Shown here piece after piece: positions 41,057-48,954 of a stretch of DNA of 64,000 nucleotides. The stretch is from the NCBI GenBank assembly GCA_946886565.1, contig CAMPIX010000010.1, positions 1 to 64,000 of the forward strand, given 5' to 3'. Position numbers and translations under genes: made by a program. How positions within the stretch are numbered: the first letter of the stretch is position 1; each line of letters opens with the position of its first letter. The DNA is from an uncultured Altererythrobacter sp. Lineage in GTDB: Bacteria > Pseudomonadota > Alphaproteobacteria > Sphingomonadales > Sphingomonadaceae. Below the pieces are notes generated by a model, which was given only the letters and a program-made list of their open reading frames with translations, ran no database searches and was not told the origin of the DNA.

Positions 41057-41749
41057 ATGCCGAAGAAGAAAACCACCGCCGGCCGCGCCATCGCGCTCGC
41101 CAAGAACACCAACCTTGCTGAACTGCCCGAACGGATCGCCATCGGCGATCACGAGGTCCGGCCCGAGCAACTCTATATCATCAGGGATCGGCGTCCGCGC
41201 GGTCAGGGGCCATGGAGCGATGAGCGGTTCGACAAAATCGCCTGGCGCGATGCCGAGAGCGGTCTCGACTGTATCCTTTTGCGTCAGGCTTCGGGCGTTT
41301 GGGGAGGGTTCGTGGCGGTTGAGCGCGAACACCCGCTCTACGGTTACCGCGAGGATGCGATACCGGTAGGCGCCGGGCTCACGCCGCACGGCGGGATCGA
41401 CTACGCCGAAGTCTGCTCTCGCAAAGTACCCGAGGCGGTGCGCGTGTGCCATGCGCGCATGGGCGAACGGGGCGCCATGCTGAAGACCCCGAGCGCCGAA
41501 GATCAGACCGCGGACGATGCCTGGTGGTTCGGCTTCGCCGCCGACAAGCCGGGTGACTTGGTACCCTCGGGGTCGAAGCCGGTTCTCGCGCGCGAGGAGG
41601 GCGAGGTCTATCGCGGCATCGATTATATGTACGAGGAGACCATCAGGCTGGCGCGCCGGCTCAGGTCGATCGAGGCAAGCAGTGTTGGCGACGCCCAACC
41701 CGCGCTGGCTCCGCCGTCGCCGCGGCTCGGCAAACCGGGAGGGCGCTGA
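41057..41749 (+). CDS. Unknown protein of a mobile-element-associated family
   Basis: A 230-residue protein with a Lys-rich N-terminus, then GVWGGFVAVEREHPLYGYRE, HGGIDYAEVCSR, DAWWFGFAADKPGDLVP and a helical C-terminus. This order (HPLYG, HGG-DY, WWFGF, GD) recurs in uncharacterised proteins of alphaproteobacterial plasmids and islands as far as I recall. The ATG at 41057 follows AAGGAACTG; an ATG at 41036 in frame is possible. The next gene starts two bases after its stop. Confidence 0.65.
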   Translation: MPKKKTTAGRAIALAKNTNLAELPERIAIGDHEVRPEQLYIIRDRRPRGQGPWSDERFDKIAWRDAESGLDCILLRQASGVWGGFVAVEREHPLYGYREDAIPVGAGLTPHGGIDYAEVCSRKVPEAVRVCHARMGERGAMLKTPSAEDQTADDAWWFGFAADKPGDLVPSGSKPVLAREEGEVYRGIDYMYEETIRLARRLRSIEASSVGDAQPALAPPSPRLGKPGGR

Positions 41750-41751
41750 GC

Positions 41752-42549
41752 ATGGAACAGCAGCACATCGCCTACGAGCAGCGCCGCAACCCGAATTTGC
41801 CGTTCGGCTATTGGTGCATAGCGGACCCGGATGGTTACCCGCACCTCATCGACGAGCTGGGACGGCGCTGGTCGTCGCTGCGCGAATACATCTGGTGCGG
41901 TCGGCTCTGCATGGCGCGGGGCTCGGACTGGCAGTTCACCGCCATGACCGAATTCCTGCTCGCTGTGCTCGCGGCGATCGATCGGCGCATCGTCCATGTT
42001 GAGGAGCGAGTGAACGATCTGTTCGATGGCGCGTGGGATGTCGCCGGCCACTACGGTTCTTGGCTCGAGGGGCACAAGCTCTCCGAAGGCCTGACTGGCG
42101 ACCTGACGCCGGAGGGAAGGGCAATCCTGGTCGCGTTGGCCAGCACCCGTGGGGCCGGGGAGGCGCCCATTCCGATCGGACTTCCGACGATCGTGAGGTG
42201 GCACGGCCTCGATGGCGATGAGACTCGCGAGCAACGTGAGCGGGTATTCAAGGCCAACGAGAGCTTCGCTCTCGACCTGCCGGGCAGGTTCGTGCGGGAG
42301 AGTATCAACGGTGATCCGGGTATCAAACTCATTGGGGTTCCGACCGGCGCAAACATCCCGCTTGGCCGCGTGTGGTGGACCATGACGTTCGCCGACGAAT
42401 ACGCGCGCGATCGCCTGTTCGCCTGGCTGGTCCATCGGCTCGACCGGTGGGAGGCCTGGGTGGAGTTGGCAAGAGTGAGTGGCGCGCAGGCGTTCACCGA
42501 GCACATCCTTCGCATGCGCTTTGCCGACGAAACCATCAAGCTCGGCTGA
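41752..42549 (+). CDS. Unknown protein
   Basis: A 265-residue cytoplasmic protein with no recognised domain. It is mixed alpha/beta and Trp-rich, with sections FGYWCIADPDGYPHLIDELG, YGSWLEGHKLSEGL and LGRVWWTMTFADEYARDRLF. It starts two bases after the previous stop, so the two genes are one operon. Confidence 0.6.
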   Translation: MEQQHIAYEQRRNPNLPFGYWCIADPDGYPHLIDELGRRWSSLREYIWCGRLCMARGSDWQFTAMTEFLLAVLAAIDRRIVHVEERVNDLFDGAWDVAGHYGSWLEGHKLSEGLTGDLTPEGRAILVALASTRGAGEAPIPIGLPTIVRWHGLDGDETREQRERVFKANESFALDLPGRFVRESINGDPGIKLIGVPTGANIPLGRVWWTMTFADEYARDRLFAWLVHRLDRWEAWVELARVSGAQAFTEHILRMRFADETIKLG

Positions 42550-42635
42550 GCGACAAACTCGACTCTTTCTACCCAAGTTTGCAGCGGGCGGCGCCCTCGC
42601 CGGGTTCCGCCCGCAGCGCTTATCAAGGATTACTC

Positions 42636-43214
42636 ATGCGATACAATCGTCCATCCACCATGCCCGAGCGTATGGTTGTTCTCTCGCTGCAGCTTCCGCC
42701 TCTGCGGTACGAGCCTCTCGCCCCCTTCGGGTTCGGCGCCTTCATCATCGCTCCTCGCTGGAGAAGCGACGCGGCGTTTGTCTCACACGCGCACGCCTAT
42801 GGAGCGGGTTACGAACCGCATCGCATGCGCGAGGATATTGGCCGGTTGTTCACCCCCGACACGACCGCGTTCCACATGACTGCGCCGTCGGATTCGCGAC
42901 AGCGGCGATTCGACGCTATTCGGGTCACCAATCGCCTTCTCGACTTCATCCCTCGCTCGGGTCTGGCGAGAAATATTCACGCAAGCATCCCCCACGACCA
43001 ATTGGTCCATGCTGCGCGGATCGGCGGCCTCGAACTTTCCGGACCCAATCCATCGGCGATTCAGCGCCTGGTCCACCCACGCAATGAAACGCAGGCCGCA
43101 TGGATATTCTGGCTGCTCGCGTCTTGCCCTCCGCCTCTCCGCCGGAACCTGCTCGCGAGCTATCTCTCGTGGAAGGCGATTGAGCTGGCGGCGAACCGCT
43201 TAGGCATAATCTGA
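42636..43214 (+). CDS. Unknown protein
   Basis: A 192-residue protein beginning MRYNRPSTMPERMVV (the ATG at 42660 is an alternative). It is rich in His, Arg and Pro, with PFGFGAFIIAPRWRSDAAF and a helical C-terminus. No family was recognised. Last gene of the block; a terminator lies five bases after its stop. Confidence 0.5.
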   Translation: MRYNRPSTMPERMVVLSLQLPPLRYEPLAPFGFGAFIIAPRWRSDAAFVSHAHAYGAGYEPHRMREDIGRLFTPDTTAFHMTAPSDSRQRRFDAIRVTNRLLDFIPRSGLARNIHASIPHDQLVHAARIGGLELSGPNPSAIQRLVHPRNETQAAWIFWLLASCPPPLRRNLLASYLSWKAIELAANRLGII

Positions 43215-43218
43215 CCAG

Positions 43219-43251
43219 AAAGGGGCGCGAGAAGATGCGTCCCCTTTTTTT
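43219..43251 (+). terminator. Terminator closing the unknown block
   Basis: AAGGGGCGC / GCGTCCCCTT stem followed by seven T residues, immediately after 43214. Confidence 0.85.
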
Positions 43252-43618
43252 GCATCCGCATTCGCGCGTCGAAGCCAGGACTGCGGCGTTCACGATTCCC
43301 CTCGCGTCCCAACAGGGTTATCCGGAAAAACCTAATCTGAGGCGGATCGCGAACCGGCAGGTCTTGGGCCGTGAGCGGTCCGCCTGCTTTCAGGTCATGA
43401 AGCAACAGAAGCGGACATCACTAGTGGGCACTGAATGTCGGTCGGATTTGGGCCGGTAGCTGTCAGTCTGCCTTTAGCTCCATTGCGCAAAAGACAGACC
43501 TTCCCCCAATCCGACTTTACAGAATCTCAGCGAGCCTAAGGGCGAAATGTCAGAGGCCGCAGCCATCCAAGCAGTAGGCCTAAAACCAAACGAGCTGATC
43601 GGGCATAGCCGACACACC
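43252..43618. other. Non-coding spacer before the protease operon
   Basis: No gene seen. A 12-mer GCATAGCCGACA at 43603-43614 recurs at 51733-51744 at the far edge of the following module. Confidence 0.4.
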
Positions 43619-43647
43619 TTGACAACTATGTCGGAATATCCGACATT
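43619..43647 (+). promoter_or_regulatory. Promoter with a perfect palindromic operator
   Basis: TTGACA at 43619-43624 is followed by a perfect 8-bp-arm palindrome, ATGTCGGA-ATA-TCCGACAT (43628-43646), lying where the spacer and -10 would be. The position suggests autorepression by the XRE protein of the operon that starts at 43677. Confidence 0.65.
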
Positions 43648-43676
43648 CCCCAAACCGTTTTGTTGGAGCTGAGCCG

Positions 43677-44003
43677 ATGGCCACAGTTGTCGCACCCGTG
43701 CAGAGCTTCCCGCGCCAGCGTGTGTTGGACGCGTTAACGGACGAACTGCTCAAGGTGGCCAAGTCTGAGGCTGGCGTCCGCGGAATCGCGCTTCCGCCCG
43801 ATCGGCCGGCGATCATTGCAGCTCCCGTGCCGATGGATTCGCTAACGACCGTCGATGCGTTGTGCGTCCTGGACGATGTCCTCGGCTTCAAACTGAAGGA
43901 GGACGTGGTCCGGACCGGCGGATACGATTCCGTTTCCGAGGCTCTCGAACATCTCGTGCCGCGCATCCAGGCGATCTGGGACAAGCGGAAGGTCAAGAAA
44001 TGA
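43677..44003 (+). CDS. Acyl-carrier-protein-like small protein
   Basis: A 108-residue protein. The second half reads like an acyl-carrier domain: MDSLTTVDALCVLDDVLGFKL has the DSL motif (Ser55 at the phosphopantetheine position), followed by an amphipathic helix and DSVSEALEHLVPRIQ, like ACP helices III-IV. It has no adjacent synthetase or ketosynthase. Its TGA overlaps the ATG of the XRE gene, so they are coupled. The ACP link is inference from motif order; whether Ser55 is modified is unknown. First gene of a five-gene operon. Confidence 0.6.
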   Translation: MATVVAPVQSFPRQRVLDALTDELLKVAKSEAGVRGIALPPDRPAIIAAPVPMDSLTTVDALCVLDDVLGFKLKEDVVRTGGYDSVSEALEHLVPRIQAIWDKRKVKK

Positions 44004-44368
44004 GCATCGGCAAGGCGGCGGACGATGCGGGCGCGCGTCGTGAGATGGGCGAGCGGTTGCGCGAGTCTCGTAAATATCTTGGCCTGCGCCAAGACGAAGT
44101 CGCGCACTATCTCAACATCCCGCGGACTGCGCTAACAGACATTGAGAACGGCAGTCGCCGCGTCGAGGCGCTGGAACTTGCCCGTCTCGCGCGCCTCTAT
44201 CGGCAATCGGTTGGCTATTTCACAGGGGACGAGGCGGTATCCGCAGGTCTGCCGGCGGACGTGGCGCACCTCGCCCGGCGCGTCGCCGACCTATCCACCG
44301 AGGATCGTGCCGAGCTTGGACGCTTTGCCGATTACTTGAAGGCGCGGGCTAAGGTGGAAGGCGAGTAG
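44000..44368 (+). CDS. XRE-family helix-turn-helix regulator
   Basis: A 122-residue protein with a Cro/CI-type helix-turn-helix (about residues 16-70: GERLRESRKYLGLRQDEVAH, IPRTALTDIENGSRRVEAL) and a C-terminal helical tail. It is the usual partner of an ImmA/IrrE metallopeptidase, which follows after a single base. By analogy with ImmR/ImmA, it is likely the repressor of its own operon, and cleavable by the peptidase. The palindrome at 43628-43646 is a good operator candidate. Confidence 0.88.
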   Translation: MSIGKAADDAGARREMGERLRESRKYLGLRQDEVAHYLNIPRTALTDIENGSRRVEALELARLARLYRQSVGYFTGDEAVSAGLPADVAHLARRVADLSTEDRAELGRFADYLKARAKVEGE

Positions 44369-44369
44369 C

Positions 44370-45380
44370 GTGGCCGGGAGCTACGCCCAGGCGGTGCGCA
44401 ACGGCGCGATGCAGGCAGGGCGTCTGCACCGGCGCCTCGGTACGGAGGAGACGCTGACGGCGTCGGGTGGGTCTGTTGATGTTTTCGGCGCGATCAACGC
44501 GCTCGGTGTCCCGCTTCTTCTCAGGCCTCTCCGCAATCTCCTTGGTGCCTTCCTCAACGATCCGGTCCCGGGTATCCTCGTCACGACCGAGCGTCCCATG
44601 AGCATTCAGCGGCTGACCGCGGCGCACGAACTCGGCCACTATGGGCTCGACCATCGGCCTAGTCTCGATGACGAAACCATCCTGCGGCGGATGGCGTCGT
44701 CGCAGTTGCGTTCGGACGACGACTTCCAGGAGGTGGAGGCCGACGCGTTCGCGTTCGCGTTTATGATGCCGAAGTGGCTAATCCTTCAGATCTGTGCACG
44801 GCAGGGGTGGACCGTAGTCGATCTTCGACGGCCCTCCATCGTATACCAGCTGTCGCTGCGGCTCGGCGCGAGTTACGAGGCGACTTATCGGACTCTTCGC
44901 CGCTACGAATTGATCGACCAGCACGCGATGCGCGACCTTGGAGCCGTCGAGCCGCGCCAGATGAAGATCGCCCTGCTCGGCGACTACCGGCCATCCGACT
45001 ACCGAGGTGATGTCTGGCTGCTGACCGAGCGCGACGCTGGTTGGCAGGTGGATGGAAGCCGCAACGACGTCTTCGTCCTGCGCCTGCCCGAGCACGCCGC
45101 AGGTGGCTACGTCTGGGATCGCGACGAGTTGGCGGCGAGCGGTTACGTCGTGCTCCGCGATGACCGCGAGGGCGATGGTGGCGGCGGCGTCGGTTCAAAC
45201 GTGGTGCGCCGCATAATGGGCGGCGTGGAGGCGCCACACAGGGGTAGTCTGTCGATCACCGAGCGGCGGCCTTGGGCGCCGGTGCCGCCGCTTACGACGC
45301 TATTGCTGGGAGTGGATCTCACCGGCCCCGAGGAGATTGGGCTTTCGAGGGCCGAGCGCCGCGCTCGGCTGGCGGTGTGA
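44370..45380 (+). CDS. ImmA/IrrE metallopeptidase fused to a chagasin-like (I42) cysteine-protease inhibitor
   Basis: A 336-residue protein starting GTG. The N-terminal ~200 residues are an ImmA/IrrE zinc peptidase: HELGH at 86-90 with Glu123 (EVEADAFAFAFMMP) as third ligand, and a winged-helix-like tail (QLSLRLGASYEATYRTL). Residues ~204-305 resemble chagasin/I42 inhibitors of papain-type proteases. All three binding loops have counterparts: HAAGGYVW (for NPTTGYxW), GGGGVG (for GxGG) and RRPWAP (for RPWxxP). The next gene encodes a papain-like protease, the natural target of I42 inhibitors. The fusion joins a sensor protease to an inhibitor; the mechanism is inference. Confidence 0.82.
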   Translation: MAGSYAQAVRNGAMQAGRLHRRLGTEETLTASGGSVDVFGAINALGVPLLLRPLRNLLGAFLNDPVPGILVTTERPMSIQRLTAAHELGHYGLDHRPSLDDETILRRMASSQLRSDDDFQEVEADAFAFAFMMPKWLILQICARQGWTVVDLRRPSIVYQLSLRLGASYEATYRTLRRYELIDQHAMRDLGAVEPRQMKIALLGDYRPSDYRGDVWLLTERDAGWQVDGSRNDVFVLRLPEHAAGGYVWDRDELAASGYVVLRDDREGDGGGGVGSNVVRRIMGGVEAPHRGSLSITERRPWAPVPPLTTLLLGVDLTGPEEIGLSRAERRARLAV

Positions 45381-45384
45381 TCGC

Positions 45385-46047
45385 GTGTCGATCGTCGTGA
45401 GCAGGGATTTGGCGTCGGCGTTCGGCGGCGCTCGTGACCAGGGCGCTCGGCCGACCTGCCTCGCGTTCGCGTCAAGCGACTGCCATGCGGCGACGCTAGG
45501 GCCTTGGGAGCCGCTGTCGTGCGAATGGATCTACCACAGCGCTCAGGCCCGCTCCGGACGTTCTCATTTCGATGGCGCGACGCTGGGCTCCATGTTGGAG
45601 GCCCTCCGACACGACGGTCAGCCCGTTGAGTCGGAATGGCCCTATCAACAAATGGTGGTCGAGCCTTGGACGCCACCGGCGGGGTCGCCCACCGTATTTC
45701 GTGCTGTTGGCGAGACCACGACAGCGGATGTCGATGCGGTCGTCGCCCTGCTCGAATCTGGGCGGCCAGCCGTCATGCTGATGACGCTGTCGCGCTCGTT
45801 CTACCTGCCGGATTCGGACGGAGTCGTCAGGGCCGCCGCGGACGAGCTTCCCGATCCGGCGGTTCGTCACGCGGTGGTGGCGACCGCGCACGGCGTTGTC
45901 GACGGTCGGAGCGCGGTACGCGTTAGGAACAGCTGGGGGACGGGATGGGGAGCGGATGGCTCCGCTTGGTTAGACCGTGATTTTTTGGCCGCGCGTCTCT
46001 TCGCGGCGTTCGGCCTATTGGGAGTAGAGGATGTATCTGCCGATTGA
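45385..46047 (+). CDS. Papain-like (C1 family) cysteine peptidase
   Basis: A 220-residue protein with the full papain active-site set: Gln19 and Cys25 (RDQGARPTCLAFASSDCHAA), His162 (AVRHAVVATAHG) and Asn182 (VRVRNSWGTGWG). There is no signal peptide and no propeptide, so it should fold as an active cytoplasmic protease needing restraint; the chagasin-like domain encoded four bases upstream is the likely restraint. Start GTG at 45385. Its 3' end overlaps the next gene by 17 bases. Possible substrates: a cell protein (abortive infection) or a partner of this operon. Confidence 0.88.
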   Translation: MSIVVSRDLASAFGGARDQGARPTCLAFASSDCHAATLGPWEPLSCEWIYHSAQARSGRSHFDGATLGSMLEALRHDGQPVESEWPYQQMVVEPWTPPAGSPTVFRAVGETTTADVDAVVALLESGRPAVMLMTLSRSFYLPDSDGVVRAAADELPDPAVRHAVVATAHGVVDGRSAVRVRNSWGTGWGADGSAWLDRDFLAARLFAAFGLLGVEDVSAD

Positions 46048-46807
46048 ACCAGCGCCGGACTGCGTGTCAGCGTGGCGCGCAGCACTTGCGGCCGTGGATG
46101 CCAAGCCAGGACATGAGTTCCACAACGTGATCATCGACGTAGCTGACCCGGCGGCGCGCTCCCGACTTTCCGATCCCGTGGTCGCCGCTGTTGACTCGTA
46201 TCTGCGTGGAGAGGGCGAGAAGGGCATCGAGACCGTCGCCAACACCATCTTCCCCGAGGCGCTCTATAACCTCCACGGCGCACCGCTGTTCTTCAAGCGC
46301 TTCGAGGACAATGTGCTTCCCCGGGTGAGCCTGAAGGAGTCCTGGTCCGGATACTATTTCGAGCGAATGATGCACTTTCCCAAGCCCGGCGGCGGCTTCG
46401 AGAACCAGCTCCAGCGGATCATCGACCGGATCAACGACCCTGCAGTCCGAGCGCTGAACAAATTCGAGCTGAGCATCTTCGATCCGACGCGCGACGTGGA
46501 CCGGTCACCCTACGGCGGCCAGTGCCTGAGCTTCGCCAGCTTGAAGCTGATCGGGCCCGCAGACCGTCGGCGCATCGCGATGACGGCGTTCTACCGCAAC
46601 CACTTCTACGTCAGGAAGCTGCTGGGCAATCTGATCGGCCTCGGCAGGCTGATGTCGTTCCTAGCCAAGGAGACCAAGCTGGGCGTTGGGCCGCTGACGA
46701 TCGTATCGACGCACGCCGAGATCGACCTGCCGTCAACGCGGGCGGAACTGAAGGCCCTCCTCGCGCGCGTCGACGATATCGAGGCCCCGGCCGTTGCGGC
46801 CGCCTAG
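46031..46807 (+). CDS. Thymidylate-synthase-superfamily protein
   Basis: A 258-residue protein. The second half follows the thymidylate synthase order: NQLQRIIDRI, FELSIFDPTRD, the putative catalytic Cys165 (YGGQCLSFASLKL), then MTAFYRNHFYVRKLLGNLIG and IVSTHAEIDLP (TS: QRSxD...N..., HLYxxH). N-terminal HEFHNVIIDV and NTIFPEALY fit the distantly related dUMP/dCMP-modifying members. Overall identity to ThyA (54156-55112) is low. It may act on a pyrimidine nucleotide, or have kept the fold for binding. Last gene of the plus-strand operon; ends four bases into the convergent UDG gene. Confidence 0.65.
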   Translation: MYLPIEPAPDCVSAWRAALAAVDAKPGHEFHNVIIDVADPAARSRLSDPVVAAVDSYLRGEGEKGIETVANTIFPEALYNLHGAPLFFKRFEDNVLPRVSLKESWSGYYFERMMHFPKPGGGFENQLQRIIDRINDPAVRALNKFELSIFDPTRDVDRSPYGGQCLSFASLKLIGPADRRRIAMTAFYRNHFYVRKLLGNLIGLGRLMSFLAKETKLGVGPLTIVSTHAEIDLPSTRAELKALLARVDDIEAPAVAAA

Positions 46808-47478
46808 GCGACGTCAAGCTCCAGCTGGCCGCGGGTCCTGCCCCTGCGTGCGACGCGGTAGTGGTCGTGCATCCCGTCGATAAACTCTCGCTGCCCGCCG
46901 TAGCTCGGATGCCGGACGCATATGACGGGGACGGTCAGCTCGGCGAGAGCCATGTGCGCGTCGCGGCCAATCGCAACCACGGTCTTCGGCCTGACCATCT
47001 CGATCAGCGCCTGCAGAATCGGCCAGGTCGCCTCGCGTTCGGACCGCGTGTGGCAGCGGTTCGACATCGGATCGTCGCGTTCGTGCGGATGGAAGGGGAA
47101 GACGTTCCACAGCATGACGGGCAGGCCGATGTCGGTCAGCACCTGCCAGACGACTGCGGCCGTCCGCTCGGCGACGATCGGTCCGGTGGTCGCCCGTTCC
47201 AGCTCCACGCCGCCGAGAAGCTGGCCCGCGTCGTCTAGGTGGACCTCGTCGGTTAGCGGAACCCCGGTGCGGCGGCCGCCGCGGTAGCCCAGGTCCCGCG
47301 CTATCCACATGGTCTCGACGCGCTCGTCCAGCGCTGCCTCGATCATGGCGAGGAGGTTGGCTCGGCGCGTCCTCGCGGCGTCGCTGCGGTCATGGATCGC
47401 GCAGCGATCCGCCCACGGATTGAAGACGTTCGGGAGCCGCATGCTCGACAGCGTCTCTACGAAGATGGACGGGGTCAT
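46804..47478 (-). CDS. Uracil-DNA-glycosylase-superfamily protein
   Basis: A 224-residue protein with the UDG-fold motifs: IARDLGYRGGRRTGVPLTDE (59-78) in the water-activating region, WNVFPFHPH (124-132), and RHPSYGG (189-195) at the second active-site loop (HPSxx). These resemble atypical UDG families, not family 1. It could remove a base from DNA or bind a modified base. The ATG overlaps the stop of the MazG-like gene (ATGA), so the two are coupled. Convergent with the TS-like gene. Confidence 0.8.
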   Translation of the reverse strand: MTPSIFVETLSSMRLPNVFNPWADRCAIHDRSDAARTRRANLLAMIEAALDERVETMWIARDLGYRGGRRTGVPLTDEVHLDDAGQLLGGVELERATTGPIVAERTAAVVWQVLTDIGLPVMLWNVFPFHPHERDDPMSNRCHTRSEREATWPILQALIEMVRPKTVVAIGRDAHMALAELTVPVICVRHPSYGGQREFIDGMHDHYRVARRGRTRGQLELDVA

Positions 47479-48644
47479 GACGCGATCTCCCTGACACGTA
47501 GGCGCCGGTGCTTGAAGTCGATGGTGATACGGGCCAGGCGTTTCTCGCTGAGGAACCGGAACGCCGCGTATCCCTGCAGGATCGCCTCTTCCCACAGCCA
47601 CAGGGGACAGCGCTCGACCTCGTACCCGGCCACGAACTCGCGCACGTCCTTGAGCAGGTCCAGTGGCAGCTGACCCGGCCGCATGCCCTCGAAGAAGCGG
47701 AGCTGCTGCGCCTGGCCGAACAGCCAGGTCGTGACCCCCTCCTCGATGAGCATCGCGCGCGCGCCGTCCTCGGCCTCGTCGACCGACGGGAGGCTCTTTC
47801 TCTTCAGCCGCAGCAGCGATCGCGTCACCGGGGACCAGCCAAGCACGGCGACGTAGGCGTAGTGGAAGACGTCGTGGAACCGGTAGTCGTCCGGAACGGC
47901 GGCGTTGTCGGTCAGGCGGTCCCCGACATTGACCCCGTTCGACCGCTGGAAGACGAACGCCTGGCCGTCGATGACGCGCTCCACCACGTCGATGGTCATG
48001 GCGCGCGGCAGCGTCTCCTCGGCCGCCAGTCCCTCGTCGAAGGGAGCGGGATAAGTTCGCTCGCGTGGCCATCTGTCGAATATCTTGTGGAGGTTCTTCA
48101 CAGCCGCGGCTTCGAGCGTCACGCCCGCCTCGGTGGCCGCGCGGATCAGGCACCGCATCACCTCGGTGAGCGAGTGCAGCCGCGCTTTACGCTTGTGCGG
48201 TGCCACGGCCTCGTATTGCCGGACGAGTTCGCCGACCCGAATGGCCAGCTGGAGCAGGGTCCGTTCGAAAGAGGCGGTCGGTTCGCGCGCCAGCGGCATG
48301 ACCGCCGGCTGAAGTGCGTGGAAGGTCAGCGTCGGATCGGGCTGCGCCTTGGACCCATCGGCGGCCATCGCAGCGCCCGCCACCGCGCTGAGCGCGATCC
48401 TGCTCCGGCGGCACAGGGACGAGAGATACCAGAGGACGTCGCCGAGTTCCTCGACGACTGCATCGGCGTAGCCGAGATAGGTCGTCTGGTCGCGCTGCTT
48501 CTTCTTCAGCTCAGTCAGCAGACTACCCGTTTCGCCGAAGAGTCCGAGGAGCGCGAAGCTCAGGGCGCTGGACCCGCGCCGCTGGTCGGTCAGCGCGGCC
48601 TGCGTGGCGTATCCATCCAGGGTCAGGGCTTGGAAGTCAGTCAT
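47475..48644 (-). CDS. MazG-like NTP pyrophosphohydrolase-domain protein
   Basis: A 389-residue protein. Residues ~25-80 form a MazG-like helical core: LLGLFGETGSLLTELKKK and VVEELGDVLWYLSSL, with E66-x-x-D69 intact. In the first metal motif Ser41 replaces the second Glu, so activity is uncertain. The remaining ~250 residues contain DYRFHDVFHYAYVAVLGWSP and an alpha-rich C-terminus of no known function. Such all-alpha NTPases hydrolyse (often modified) nucleoside triphosphates. It is coupled to the RHH gene before it and to the UDG-like gene after it. Confidence 0.75.
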   Translation of the reverse strand: MTDFQALTLDGYATQAALTDQRRGSSALSFALLGLFGETGSLLTELKKKQRDQTTYLGYADAVVEELGDVLWYLSSLCRRSRIALSAVAGAAMAADGSKAQPDPTLTFHALQPAVMPLAREPTASFERTLLQLAIRVGELVRQYEAVAPHKRKARLHSLTEVMRCLIRAATEAGVTLEAAAVKNLHKIFDRWPRERTYPAPFDEGLAAEETLPRAMTIDVVERVIDGQAFVFQRSNGVNVGDRLTDNAAVPDDYRFHDVFHYAYVAVLGWSPVTRSLLRLKRKSLPSVDEAEDGARAMLIEEGVTTWLFGQAQQLRFFEGMRPGQLPLDLLKDVREFVAGYEVERCPLWLWEEAILQGYAAFRFLSEKRLARITIDFKHRRLRVREIAS

Positions 48645-48835
48645 GCGCTGGTCTTCCGCCGGTCCCGGATCGCCTCCTGGGGGACCGCGATCCCGTAGGT
48701 CGACAACGCGCGCAGGACGACGACGCGCATTGGAACCCGGTCGTCGACGGCCCGGCGCTCGAGCGCTTGCTTCGTTTCAGTAGGCACCTGGACCTGCAGG
48801 TTTTCGTCCACCGGCAGAGTCTTTACTGAAACCAT
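48641..48835 (-). CDS. Ribbon-helix-helix (CopG/ParD-like) regulator
   Basis: A 64-residue protein with QVQVPTETKQALERRAVDD (beta strand then helix) and VPMRVVVLRALSTYGIAVP, a ribbon-helix-helix dimer fold. It likely represses the three-gene minus-strand operon (RHH, MazG-like, UDG-like). Its stop overlaps the MazG-like start by four bases. A tandem TCATGA repeat lies just upstream. Confidence 0.75.
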   Translation of the reverse strand: MVSVKTLPVDENLQVQVPTETKQALERRAVDDRVPMRVVVLRALSTYGIAVPQEAIRDRRKTSA

Positions 48836-48844
48836 GACACCTAT

Positions 48845-48860
48845 AAATCATGAAATCATG
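48845..48860. promoter_or_regulatory. Tandem AAATCATG operator candidate
   Basis: Two adjacent copies of AAATCATG (48845-48852 and 48853-48860), each holding a TCATGA palindrome eight bases apart, lie between the divergent RHH and metallophosphoesterase genes. This spacing is typical of ribbon-helix-helix operators. Confidence 0.6.
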
Positions 48861-48954
48861 AGATGTGCAAGCGGCGAGGGTTGTGTGCACTAGTGGTGTG
48901 GATGTGGGTCGATCTGGCGTAGGAGCGGGCGCGGCCGCAGGCTATGTAGGGCGC

